Shown piece by piece: positions 18,952-26,240 of a DNA stretch of 64,000 nucleotides. Numbering within the stretch: position 1 is the stretch's first letter; every line of letters begins with the position of its first letter. The position numbers were made by a program, and so were the translations under genes. The stretch spans positions 186,407 through 250,406 of the forward strand of contig NZ_LBMK01000002.1 in assembly GCF_001005295.1 (NCBI RefSeq). The letters are read 5' to 3'. Under the pieces are notes generated by a model. The model made no database searches. It worked only from the letters and a program-made list of their open reading frames with translations, and was not told the DNA's origin. The stretch is from Streptomyces yangpuensis (lineage in GTDB: Bacteria; Actinomycetota; Actinomycetes; Streptomycetales; Streptomycetaceae).

Positions 18952-19125
18952 TCAGGCGGAGCAGGAGGTGGTGCTGGTGGTGGAGGAGCAGGTCGAGGTG
19001 GAGCTGCAGCTCGTGGAACCGGCGAGCACGACCTCGCTGGCGTCCGAGTAGTCGGAGATCTCGAAGGTCTCGGACTCCAGCTCCAGGATCTCGTCCGCGA
19101 GCGAGGCGAGGGGCGACTTGTCCAT
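18952..19125 (-). CDS. RiPP precursor peptide with Ser/Thr/Cys core (thiazolylpeptide-type)
   Basis: 57 residues; ATG at 19125 behind a strong AGAAGGAG site. The acidic leader (about 1-36) is rich in Glu, Asp, Leu and aromatic residues (LADEILELESETFEISDY) and ends EVVLAG. The rest (37-57) is made only of Ser (10), Thr (7) and Cys (3, at 40, 46, 55) apart from the terminal Ala. This fits thiazolylpeptide-type bacteriocin precursors: leader for RRE binding, core for azole formation and dehydration. It is convergent to the modification operon and has its own control region. The exact leader/core boundary is not known; the small-residue AG at 35-36 is a reasonable guess. Confidence 0.9.
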   Translation of the reverse strand: MDKSPLASLADEILELESETFEISDYSDASEVVLAGSTSCSSTSTCSSTTSTTSCSA

Positions 19126-19151
19126 GGTGACTCCTTCTGGTGAGGGGACCG

Positions 19152-19170
19152 CACCGGGTGTTGCCCGGTG
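19152..19170. other. inverted repeat in the precursor 5' leader
   Basis: CACCGGG (19152-19158) and CCCGGTG (19164-19170) with a 5-base loop could form a hairpin just upstream of the precursor ribosome site. It may be an mRNA-stabilising stem or an operator; there is no direct evidence for either. Confidence 0.45.
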
Positions 19171-19217
19171 CCTGCACCCATCAGATCCGGTGCCGCAGTC
19201 AACGGACCCGTCGCACT

Positions 19218-19248
19218 GCTGACACTCCGCTGACACCGGGTGTCAGCG
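19218..19248. promoter_or_regulatory. direct repeats and palindrome between precursor and M20 genes (candidate SARP box)
   Basis: GCTGACAC occurs at 19218-19225 and 19229-19236, an 11-bp pitch as in SARP binding sites. The second copy is also the left arm of a palindrome, CGCTGACAC-CGG-GTGTCAGCG (19228-19248). On the precursor strand a TTGACT lies about 20 bases further downstream. The site sits between two divergent genes, so it could control both. Confidence 0.5.
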
Positions 19249-19291
19249 CCCTGCCGTGCCCGCTCCGGACCCCTGGCCCGATCATGGCCCC

Positions 19292-20551
19292 ATGACCGGC
19301 CACACCCCCGTACCGCTCGCCCGGCTCGACGGGCACCTGCGCGACCTGACGGCCTTCTACCTGGAACTGCACCGTGACCCGGAGCTGTCGGGAGCGGAAC
19401 GGCGCACGGCGGACCGCTTCGCCGGACGGCTGGAGTCGGCGGGGTACGCCACCACGCGCGGCATCGGCGGGCACGGTGTGGCGGGCGTGCTGCGCAACGG
19501 GGACGGGCCGACGGTCCTGCTGCGGGCCGAACTCGACGCCCTGCCGGTACGGGAGACGACCGGGCTGCCGTACGCGGCCGACGGGGAAGCGGCGCACGCC
19601 TGCGGGCACGATCTGCACCTGGCCGCGGCGGCGGGCACCGCCGCACTGCTCGCACGGACACCGCAGGCCTGGCGCGGCACCCTCGTGGTGGCCGGGCAGC
19701 CCGCCGAGGAGACGCTGGAAGGGGCCAGGGCGATGCTGGCCGACGGCCTCTACCGGCGGTGCGGCCGGCCCGACGACGTCCTGGCCCAGCACGCGGCGCC
19801 GCTGCCGGCGGGGATGGTCGCGCACGGGTACGGGCCCATGACGGCGGGCAGCGTCACCCTCCGGGTGGTGGTGCACGGCCGGGGCGGGCACGCGGGCGCC
19901 CCGCACCTCGCGGTGGACCCGGTGGTGGCCGCGGCACACGTGGTGACCAGGCTGCAGACGGTGGTCGCGCGGGAGGCCGCCCCGGCGGACCAGGTGGCGG
20001 TGACCGTCGGCTCCTTCCGGGCGGGGGAGCGGGCGAACGTCATCCCGGACCGCGCCGAACTGGCCCTGACCGTGCGGGCGGTGAGCGAGGCCTCGCTGGC
20101 CCGGGCCGCCGCGGCCGTGGAGCGGATCGTGCGCGCCGAGTGCGCCGCCGCGGCCTGCCCCCGGGATCCGGAGGTCGTCCGGCTGTCGCAGTCTCCGGTC
20201 ACGCACCCGGATCCCGGTCTGACGGCCGCCGTACGGGATGCGCACACGGCCGAGTTCGGGGCGGAGCGGGTGGCGATGTGGCCGCCCTCGCTCGCGACGG
20301 AGGACTTCGCCCTCTTCGGTGACGCGGGCGCGGAGGTGCACGGCGAGCGGGGCATCCGGCTCGGATACTGGATGGTGGGCACGGTCGGCCCGGCCGCCTG
20401 GGCCCGTGCGCCGGGTGCGACGGCGGCGCAGAAACTGGCCGCCCTCCCCGCCAACCACGCCCCGGACTTCGCCCCGGACGCGCGCACCGCCCTGCCGTCC
20501 GCCGTCCGCGCCCTGACCGCCGCGGCCCTGACCCGGCTGGCCCGCCCCTGA
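19292..20551 (+). CDS. M20-family amidohydrolase (hippurate hydrolase-like)
   Basis: 419 residues from ATG 19292 (a GTG at 19256 would add 12 residues; neither has a strong ribosome site). Metal-site motifs are ELDALPVRE, HACGHDLHLAAA and EDFALF, with the lid-domain stretch GRGGHAGAPHLAVDPV. Members remove acyl groups or cleave small N-acyl amino acids with two metal ions. It is divergent from the precursor gene and shares the repeat-bearing control region, so it may belong to the RiPP locus (for example trimming or deacylating a product), but it could equally be an unrelated neighbour. Confidence 0.85.
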   Translation: MTGHTPVPLARLDGHLRDLTAFYLELHRDPELSGAERRTADRFAGRLESAGYATTRGIGGHGVAGVLRNGDGPTVLLRAELDALPVRETTGLPYAADGEAAHACGHDLHLAAAAGTAALLARTPQAWRGTLVVAGQPAEETLEGARAMLADGLYRRCGRPDDVLAQHAAPLPAGMVAHGYGPMTAGSVTLRVVVHGRGGHAGAPHLAVDPVVAAAHVVTRLQTVVAREAAPADQVAVTVGSFRAGERANVIPDRAELALTVRAVSEASLARAAAAVERIVRAECAAAACPRDPEVVRLSQSPVTHPDPGLTAAVRDAHTAEFGAERVAMWPPSLATEDFALFGDAGAEVHGERGIRLGYWMVGTVGPAAWARAPGATAAQKLAALPANHAPDFAPDARTALPSAVRALTAAALTRLARP

Positions 20552-20759
20552 ACCGCTCCGGATCCACCCCGGCGGAGTGACCCGGTGTACAGGGGTGGGC
20601 GCGGTCCGTGGCCGTCGGGGCGGCAAGGGGCAGCCTTCGGGACGCCTGGACGGCCGGACGAGTGAAGCGGGAACGGACAGGGCAGGCGCACACCGGAAGC
20701 GCAACTCCGGACATGTCCTGGAATGCGACGTTTCTCTATGAGTCCGGGAGAGCGGGTTC

Positions 20760-21176
20760 ATGCCTCTCCAACTGATACTGCACCTCGACCTGCAAGGCCG
20801 GAGGGCCGCGGCACAGGCCCGGCGCGCGGCCCGCACGCACCTCGTCATGGCGGCCGAGAGCGACGGCGGGTACCTCCCGCCCCTCGCGCTGGACACGGCG
20901 CTCCTGCTGATCAGTGAGCTCGTCACCAACGCCGTCCGCCATACGAGCGGCGGCTGCCTGCTGGAGGTCCGTCTCGAGCGGGAGGGCATCGACATCGAGG
21001 TTACCGACACCAGCGACGAGGATCCGCAACCGAGACGTCCCGACCGGCGCGGCGAGGGCGGCTGGGGATGGCACCTGGTCAACCGGCTGGGAACCGACGT
21101 GGGCATCCGCCACCACGCGGCGGGAGGCAAGACGATCCACGTCCGTGTCCCGCGCGAGGGCTTTGCCGCGCATTAG
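20760..21176 (+). CDS. RsbW-like ATP-binding (HATPase_c) regulatory protein
   Basis: 138 residues, ATG after GGGAGAGCGG. The N-box LLISELVTNAVRHT and G-box GWGWHLVNRLG are those of the anti-sigma-factor/GHKL kinase fold that is so abundant in Streptomyces. No sensor or transmembrane part. Such proteins bind sigma factors or anti-anti-sigma partners; no partner gene is adjacent, though a SigB-type sigma factor lies at 50933. Cytoplasmic. Confidence 0.85.
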   Translation: MPLQLILHLDLQGRRAAAQARRAARTHLVMAAESDGGYLPPLALDTALLLISELVTNAVRHTSGGCLLEVRLEREGIDIEVTDTSDEDPQPRRPDRRGEGGWGWHLVNRLGTDVGIRHHAAGGKTIHVRVPREGFAAH

Positions 21177-21279
21177 CGTCGGCAGCCCTGCGGGGCAGGC
21201 GGTGGGGCTCTGCGGACCCGCCCGAGGGTTCCCCCGGGGGCTCCGCGTCCCGCGTCGGGGCCCCGCGTCAGGGCCCGCG

Positions 21280-21522
21280 TCAGGGCACGGCTCGGGCCCG
21301 CAGGACGCGGGCCGGCTGCTGGCCCCCGCTCGTCGCCAGCACCCGCACCTCGCCGCCGCTGCTGATCTCGGCCCGGACGATACCGGTGGCGTCCTCGTAC
21401 ACGGGATGCCCGCCGGGTCCTGCCCCGCTGGTGCGGGTCATCCGGACGACGTCCTCCCCGACGCCGTCCACCGCGGCGAAGACCACCTCGTAGGCTTCCG
21501 CGTCCCCGTGCACCGTACCCAT
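21280..21522 (-). CDS. small DUF6296-like protein
   Basis: 80 residues; ATG preceded by GGCAGGAGG. The segment GPGGHPVYEDATGIVRAEIS followed by EVRVLA is the recognisable core of a small Streptomyces-specific family I recall as DUF6296. Function unknown, no signal peptide or membrane segment, stands alone on this strand. Confidence 0.7.
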   Translation of the reverse strand: MGTVHGDAEAYEVVFAAVDGVGEDVVRMTRTSGAGPGGHPVYEDATGIVRAEISSGGEVRVLATSGGQQPARVLRARAVP

Positions 21523-21632
21523 GGCCGGCCCTCCTGCCGTGACATCTGCCGTTCGCCGGCGGTGGCCGACTTCCCACCTGCCACGCTAAGCCCGCCCCGC
21601 CGCTCTGTCCTGACGGCCCGCGCGCCACGGCC

Positions 21633-22229
21633 TCAGCCGACCGGCCGTACCACGAACGCCACGGCGTCCACCGCCCCGCTGCGCCGGAAGTGCAGGACGA
21701 ACGGGATGGCATCGCCCACCCGGTGGCGGGCCTTCACCCGGATCCTCAGGTCCAGGGTGGCCGGTGTCATCACGAGGAAGTCGCCCGCCGGGATGTTCGC
21801 CGACGGGACCGCCCGTGTCCGCACCGCGTCGCCCGCCTCTCCGCCGCGCTCGTGGCGGTTCAGCACGATCCCGTCGGCGGCCGGTGAGGTGACCGACAGC
21901 AACTGGTCGTCGGAGTCACCGGTGTTGGCGATCCGGAAGAAGGCGGCCGTGTGCTCCTTCCCGGCCTGCGGGACCAGGACCCGGCCCACGCCGACGTCGA
22001 TCCGCGCGGGGCTGCCCGCGGCACCCGCCTTCGTCCAGGCCGTCAGCCCCACCAGCATCGTCAGACAGGCCATCACAGGAACCAGCACGGGGATCAGCGC
22101 GCCGAGCAGCCCGTCGCGCAGGCTCCGACGGCCGGGCATGCGGCCTTCCGCCGCCGTCACGGCCCGGTACACCGCCCGGTACACGGCCCTGCGCACCGCA
22201 CGGTCCACCGTCCGCAGGAGGTCACTCAT
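21633..22229 (-). CDS. PCu(A)C-type copper chaperone-like membrane protein, copper ligands degenerate
   Basis: 198 residues, starting in an ATGA overlap with the P-type ATPase gene. An Arg-rich N-terminus (about 1-40) precedes one membrane helix (LGALIPVLVPVMACLTMLVGL), then a PCu(A)C-like domain: AAFFRIANTGDSDDQLLSV, NIPAGDFLVMTPATLDLRI, GDAIPFVLHFRRSG. In classical PCu(A)C proteins the ligands are His and Met in a HxnM ... HxM pattern. Here the loop after the proline motif reads ATLDLRI with no His or Met, so the normal copper site looks lost. Extracytoplasmic domain anchored in the membrane. Role with the pump is inferred from the operon. Confidence 0.8.
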   Translation of the reverse strand: MSDLLRTVDRAVRRAVYRAVYRAVTAAEGRMPGRRSLRDGLLGALIPVLVPVMACLTMLVGLTAWTKAGAAGSPARIDVGVGRVLVPQAGKEHTAAFFRIANTGDSDDQLLSVTSPAADGIVLNRHERGGEAGDAVRTRAVPSANIPAGDFLVMTPATLDLRIRVKARHRVGDAIPFVLHFRRSGAVDAVAFVVRPVG

Positions 22230-24592
22230 CGACGGGAGCCCTTCCGGACGGGGGCGGCGAGGCGTTTCGGCGTGGGATGCCAGGTGCGCAGGCGCAGGCT
22301 GTTGGCCACCACGAGCAGCGAGCTCGCGGACATCGCGGCGGCGGCGAGCATGGGTCCCAGCAGTCCCACGGCCGCCAGCGGGACGGTCACCGCGTTGTAG
22401 CCGAACGCCCAGACCAAATTGAGCCGGATCGTCGCCAGGGTCCGGCGCGCGAGGCGGACCGCGTCGGCGACCGCCTCGATGTCGCCCCGTACGAGGGTCA
22501 CGTCGGCGGCGCCGATGGCCACGTCCGTACCGCTGCCCATCGCGATCCCGAGATCGGCCTCCGCCAGGGCCGCGGCGTCGTTGACCCCGTCCCCGATCAC
22601 GGCCACCCGGCGGCCCCCGCTGCGCAGCTCCCGTACCAGCGCCGCCTTGCCCTCCGGCGTGCAGTGGGCGTGGACCTGCGTAATGCCCAGCTCGCGGGCG
22701 ACGGCCCGCGCGGTCGCCTCCCGGTCGCCGGTCGCCAGGACCGGTTCCACGCCGAGGCGCCGCAGCCGGTCCACCGCCCGGTAGCTGCCGGGCCGCAGGA
22801 CGTCGCCCAGCGCGATGAGCGCCTCGTCGAAGCCGTCCACCCGGACCAGGACCGGGGTGAGCGCGGCGGCCTCCGCCCCGGCCAGCGCCTGCGCCAGCGA
22901 GGCGGGCAGGCCCTCGCCCGGAGTGCGCACCTCCACCCGCCGGCCCTCCACGATTCCCGTCACGCCGCTGCCAGGCGCGGCCAGGAAGCCGACGACCCCC
23001 GGCAGCGGGCCCGCGGCGGCGCGCTGCGCGTACGAGAGGACCGCCCGGCCCAGCGGGTGCTCGGAGCCCTGCTCCACCGCCCCGGCCAGCCGGACGGCCG
23101 CGTCCCGGCCGATCCCTCCGGCCGTCTCCGTGACCCGTACGACGGACATGTGGCCGGTGGTGAGGGTACCCGTCTTGTCCAGGACGATCACATCGACGTG
23201 CCGCAGGGCCTCCAGCGCCTGCGGCCCTTTGACCAGGATCCCGAGACGGGCACCGCGGCCGGTGGCGGCCATGAGCGCGGTGGGCGTGGCCAGGCCCAGG
23301 GCGCACGGGCAGGCCACGACGAGGATCGCCACCGCCGCGGTCACGGCTGCCTGGGGGTCGGCTCCGGCGCCGAGCCAGAAGCCGAGCACGGTGACGGCCA
23401 GGGACAGCACGGCCGGGACGAATACGCCCGCCACCCGGTCGGCGAGGCGCTGGGCCCGCGCCTTGCCCGCCTGGGCCTCGGTGACCAGGTGCGTGATCCG
23501 GGCCAGCCGGGTGTCGGCGCCGACCGCCGTGGCCTGCACGAGGAGCAGCCCGCCCATGTTGACGGCGCCGCCCACCACCGCCCGGCCGGGGCCGACCTCG
23601 ACGGGGTCGCTCTCCCCGGTGATCAGCGACAGGTCCAGGGCCGAGTTGCCCGAGACCACGACGCCGTCGGTGGCGACCCGCTCCCCGGGCCGGACGACGA
23701 AACCCTGCCCCGGTACGAGTTCCGCTATGGGCAGGAGGCGTTCCCTGCCGTCTTCGCGCACGGTCACGTCCTTGGCGGCCAGGCCGGCGAGGGAGCGCAG
23801 GGCCGCACCCGTGCCGCGCCGGGCGCGTGCCTCCAGATGGCGGCCGGTCAGCACGAAGAGGGGAACGGCGACGGCCGCCTCCAGGTAGATGTGCGCGACC
23901 TCCGTTCCGGCCTGCGGGAGCAGGCTGAACGGCATCCGCATGCCGGGATCACCCGCGCCGCCGAGGAACAGCGCGTACAGGGACCAGGCGAAGGACGCCA
24001 TGACGCCGATCGAGACGAGGGTGTCCATGGTGGCCGCCGAGTGCCGCAGCCCGCGGGCCGCCCGTACGTGGAACGGCCAGGCGCTCCAGACGACCACGGG
24101 GGCGGCCAGGACGAGGCACAGCCACTGCCAGTTGCGGAACTGCAGGGCGGGCACCATCGACAGGACGAGGACGGGCAGGCAGAGGAGCGTGGTGATCAGC
24201 AGGCGTTCGCGGTCCTGGCGGGCCTCGGCACGGGTCGGACCGGCCGGGTCGTCGCGGTCTTCGGGTCCCCGGGGGTCGTCCGGGCCGGTCGGAGCGCCGG
24301 GGGTACCGGACGGACCGGGGCCGGTGGCGGCCGCCGGGGCGGTCCGCGAGGCGGGCGGCGGCACCAGCTCCGTCTCGTATCCGGCCCGTTCGACCGCCGC
24401 CAGAAGTTCGCCTGGGGTGACCTCCGCCGGGTGGTGGACGCGGGCCCGGCCGGTGGCCAGGTTGACCGAGGCCGTCACCCCGTCGATGCGGGACAGCCGC
24501 TTCTCCACCCGGTTCACACAGGCCGCGCAGGTCATGCCCCGGACGACGAGGTCGGTGGTCGCCCCGGCGACCGTGCCGCTCTCCGGTGTCAT
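22226..24592 (-). CDS. heavy-metal P1B-type ATPase (copper pump)
   Basis: 788 residues. An N-terminal HMA domain carries the metal motif GMTCAAC (about residue 20). Eight membrane helices are expected. CPC is in VVACPCALGLATPTALM (about 424), the phosphorylated Asp in DKTGTLTTG (about 468), and the hinge GDGVNDAAAL precedes the last helices. The CPC motif and HMA domain indicate Cu(I)/Ag(I) transport. ATGA overlaps with both neighbours make a three-gene unit with a Met-rich membrane protein and a PCu(A)C-like protein. No CsoR or copY-like operator was recognised by eye. Confidence 0.93.
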   Translation of the reverse strand: MTPESGTVAGATTDLVVRGMTCAACVNRVEKRLSRIDGVTASVNLATGRARVHHPAEVTPGELLAAVERAGYETELVPPPASRTAPAAATGPGPSGTPGAPTGPDDPRGPEDRDDPAGPTRAEARQDRERLLITTLLCLPVLVLSMVPALQFRNWQWLCLVLAAPVVVWSAWPFHVRAARGLRHSAATMDTLVSIGVMASFAWSLYALFLGGAGDPGMRMPFSLLPQAGTEVAHIYLEAAVAVPLFVLTGRHLEARARRGTGAALRSLAGLAAKDVTVREDGRERLLPIAELVPGQGFVVRPGERVATDGVVVSGNSALDLSLITGESDPVEVGPGRAVVGGAVNMGGLLLVQATAVGADTRLARITHLVTEAQAGKARAQRLADRVAGVFVPAVLSLAVTVLGFWLGAGADPQAAVTAAVAILVVACPCALGLATPTALMAATGRGARLGILVKGPQALEALRHVDVIVLDKTGTLTTGHMSVVRVTETAGGIGRDAAVRLAGAVEQGSEHPLGRAVLSYAQRAAAGPLPGVVGFLAAPGSGVTGIVEGRRVEVRTPGEGLPASLAQALAGAEAAALTPVLVRVDGFDEALIALGDVLRPGSYRAVDRLRRLGVEPVLATGDREATARAVARELGITQVHAHCTPEGKAALVRELRSGGRRVAVIGDGVNDAAALAEADLGIAMGSGTDVAIGAADVTLVRGDIEAVADAVRLARRTLATIRLNLVWAFGYNAVTVPLAAVGLLGPMLAAAAMSASSLLVVANSLRLRTWHPTPKRLAAPVRKGSRR

Positions 24593-24888
24593 CGCCCACC
24601 GCCGCTCATGCCGCCGGTCATGCCGTTCATGCCACCGGTCATGCCGCCCATGTCCCCGCGGCCGCCCGGCTCGGCGGAACCCGCGTCGCCGACGGTGCTC
24701 CGCATGCCGGGCGCCACCGGACCGGCCGCCGCCCCCACCCCGTACGCGAGGCCGAACATGGCGAGGAGCAGTACCACGAAGCCGGTCAGCGCCGGAGGAG
24801 GGCCCCACCGCCCCCTGGTCGCGGGCGCCTGGACTGCGGACTGCTGTTCTTCGGCCATCGACATTCCCTGATCCGAGGATTCGCTCAC
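24589..24888 (-). CDS. small membrane protein with Met/Gly-rich tail, copper-module partner
   Basis: 99 residues from a GTG at 24888; ATG codons at 24864 and 24858 are alternative starts, the latter sitting behind CAGGGA. One membrane helix (ALTGFVVLLLAMFGLAYGVGA) is followed by GPVAPGM and a C-terminal tail with six Met in repeating GGM/GMT units. Met-rich tails bind Cu(I). It is encoded directly upstream of the copper ATPase with an ATGA overlap. Likely presents copper outside the membrane or hands it on; inferred from composition and context only. Confidence 0.8.
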   Translation of the reverse strand: MSESSDQGMSMAEEQQSAVQAPATRGRWGPPPALTGFVVLLLAMFGLAYGVGAAAGPVAPGMRSTVGDAGSAEPGGRGDMGGMTGGMNGMTGGMSGGGR

Positions 24889-25018
24889 GGAGCCACCGCC
24901 CCGCCCGTTCCGCGCAGGTGGTCGGATGCGATCCCCGTCCGGTTCCCGCGGATCCCGGGCCCGTTTCCGGGTGGTCGGTCCGTCCGGCGCACCCCGGCCG
25001 TGGCGCTTCGGGGGCGCG

Positions 25019-25966
25019 TCAGGGGCGGGCGGTCAGGTAGCCGCCCATGGAGGTGAAGTACTCGGTCGCGGGCAGTTCGCGGCCGTCCTCGGTCCGCACC
25101 CGGGTGATGGCCAGACCGTGGTTGCGGCCGGAGCGGGCATCGGCGCCCGCCACGATGACCACGCCGTCGCCCTCGCGGTAGAAGACGCGGCCAGGCGTGC
25201 CGCCGTACCGGCCCTGCGACACGAAGGCGGCCAGGACCTCGATCCGCCTGCCGCGGTGGAAGGTGAACGCACTCGGGTACGGCTCGGACTGGGCGCGCAC
25301 CAGGCGGTCCAGCTCCTGCGCGGACCAGGTCCAGTCGATGCGGCTGTCCTCGACGGAGCGCTTGTGGAAGAAGCTCGCCTGCGACCGGTCCTGGCGGACG
25401 AACTCCCGTCGCCCGGAGGCTATGAGGTCCAGCGCGCCGACGGTGACCGGTGCGATGAGGCCGACGGTGCGGTGGAAGAGGTCGGTGGCGGTGTCCTTCG
25501 GCCCCACCGGTACGGCCTCCTGCCGCACTATGTCCCCCGCGTCGAGCTCGTCGTTCATCAGGTGGGCGGTGACGCCCACCTCGGTCTCGCCGTTGATCAG
25601 CGCCCAGATCAGGGGCGAGAAGCCGGCGTACTTCGGCAGCAGCGAGTCGTGCACGTTCAGGGTGCCGTGGCGCGGGAGGCTGAAAACGCGCGGGGGCAGC
25701 CAGGTCCGCCAGTTGTTGGCCACGATGATGTCCGGGTCCGCCTCCTTCAGGCGTGCGAACAGCTCGTCGTCGTCGGGGCGGTTGCGGAGCAGTACCGGGA
25801 CCCCGTGCGCCTCGGCGAGATCGGCGACGGAGTCGCTCCAGATCTTCTCGTAGACGTGCTCGCTCCTGGGGTGCGTCACGACCAGTACCACGTCGTGCTC
25901 GGAGTCCAGGAGGGCTTGCAGGGTGCGGTGCCCCCAGGTCTGGTAACCGAACATGACGACCCGCAT
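25019..25966 (-). CDS. cchA: hydroxyornithine N-formyltransferase (coelichelin CchA-type)
   Basis: 315 residues; ATG behind GAGGAGGAACCCC. It is a methionyl-tRNA-formyltransferase-like protein: formyl-THF fold with the catalytic stretch VANNWRTWLPPRVF ... HGTLNVHDSLLPKYAGFSP (Asn, His, Asp). A shortened C-terminal domain follows. In coelichelin biosynthesis this enzyme formylates N5-hydroxyornithine. It is divergent from the ornithine hydroxylase gene, and the 274-bp space between them has two iron boxes, so both should be made under iron limitation. Confidence 0.93.
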   Translation of the reverse strand: MRVVMFGYQTWGHRTLQALLDSEHDVVLVVTHPRSEHVYEKIWSDSVADLAEAHGVPVLLRNRPDDDELFARLKEADPDIIVANNWRTWLPPRVFSLPRHGTLNVHDSLLPKYAGFSPLIWALINGETEVGVTAHLMNDELDAGDIVRQEAVPVGPKDTATDLFHRTVGLIAPVTVGALDLIASGRREFVRQDRSQASFFHKRSVEDSRIDWTWSAQELDRLVRAQSEPYPSAFTFHRGRRIEVLAAFVSQGRYGGTPGRVFYREGDGVVIVAGADARSGRNHGLAITRVRTEDGRELPATEYFTSMGGYLTARP

Positions 25967-26004
25967 GGGGTTCCTCCTCGGCGCAGGGGGTTGGTCATGT
26001 CGAG

Positions 26005-26023
26005 TAAAGCAAGGCTTGCCTAA
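26005..26023. promoter_or_regulatory. iron box (IdeR/DmdR1 operator), cchA side
   Basis: On the minus strand TTAGGCAAGCCTTGCTTTA, 12 of 19 matches to the consensus TTAGGTTAGGCTAACCTAA. It lies 39-57 bases upstream of the cchA start. Confidence 0.6.
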
Positions 26024-26109
26024 GCCTGCAATGGCCCTTATCTGCAAGGGAGTTGAGGATCACTCGGAAGGGTGACCGCATGGTTGGCCTATCGACAGCA
26101 CCGTCCGGA

Positions 26110-26128
26110 TCAGCTTAGCCTTGCCTAA
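26110..26128. promoter_or_regulatory. iron box (IdeR/DmdR1 operator), cchB side
   Basis: On the minus strand TTAGGCAAGGCTAAGCTGA, 15 of 19 matches to the iron-box consensus, about 113 bases upstream of cchB. Together with the box at 26005 it covers both divergent promoters. Confidence 0.75.
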
Positions 26129-26240
26129 GTCTCACGGTCGTGGCTCCGTCGGCATGCCCTCGTTCCACGCCGGCCGGCCCCCCGACCGACGGCCGCCCGT
26201 CCCCACGGCGGGAAGGCCGCCCTCGCAGGATGGGAGTGAC

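Noticed and set aside
2321..20551. Calling the locus a thiopeptide cluster outright
   Set aside because: No second SpaB_C-type protein that could be a dedicated pyridine synthase was found, so only a goadsporin- or thiopeptide-like class can be supported.
20552..20759. Weak inverted repeats near CCACCCCGG after the M20 gene as a terminator
   Set aside because: Arms are short and imperfect; not reported as a feature.
21633..23306. Long frame continuing from the PCu(A)C gene far into the copper ATPase region
   Set aside because: The added part is antisense-like Gly/Arg/Pro sequence in a wrong frame of the ATPase gene. The true start is the ATGA overlap at 22229.
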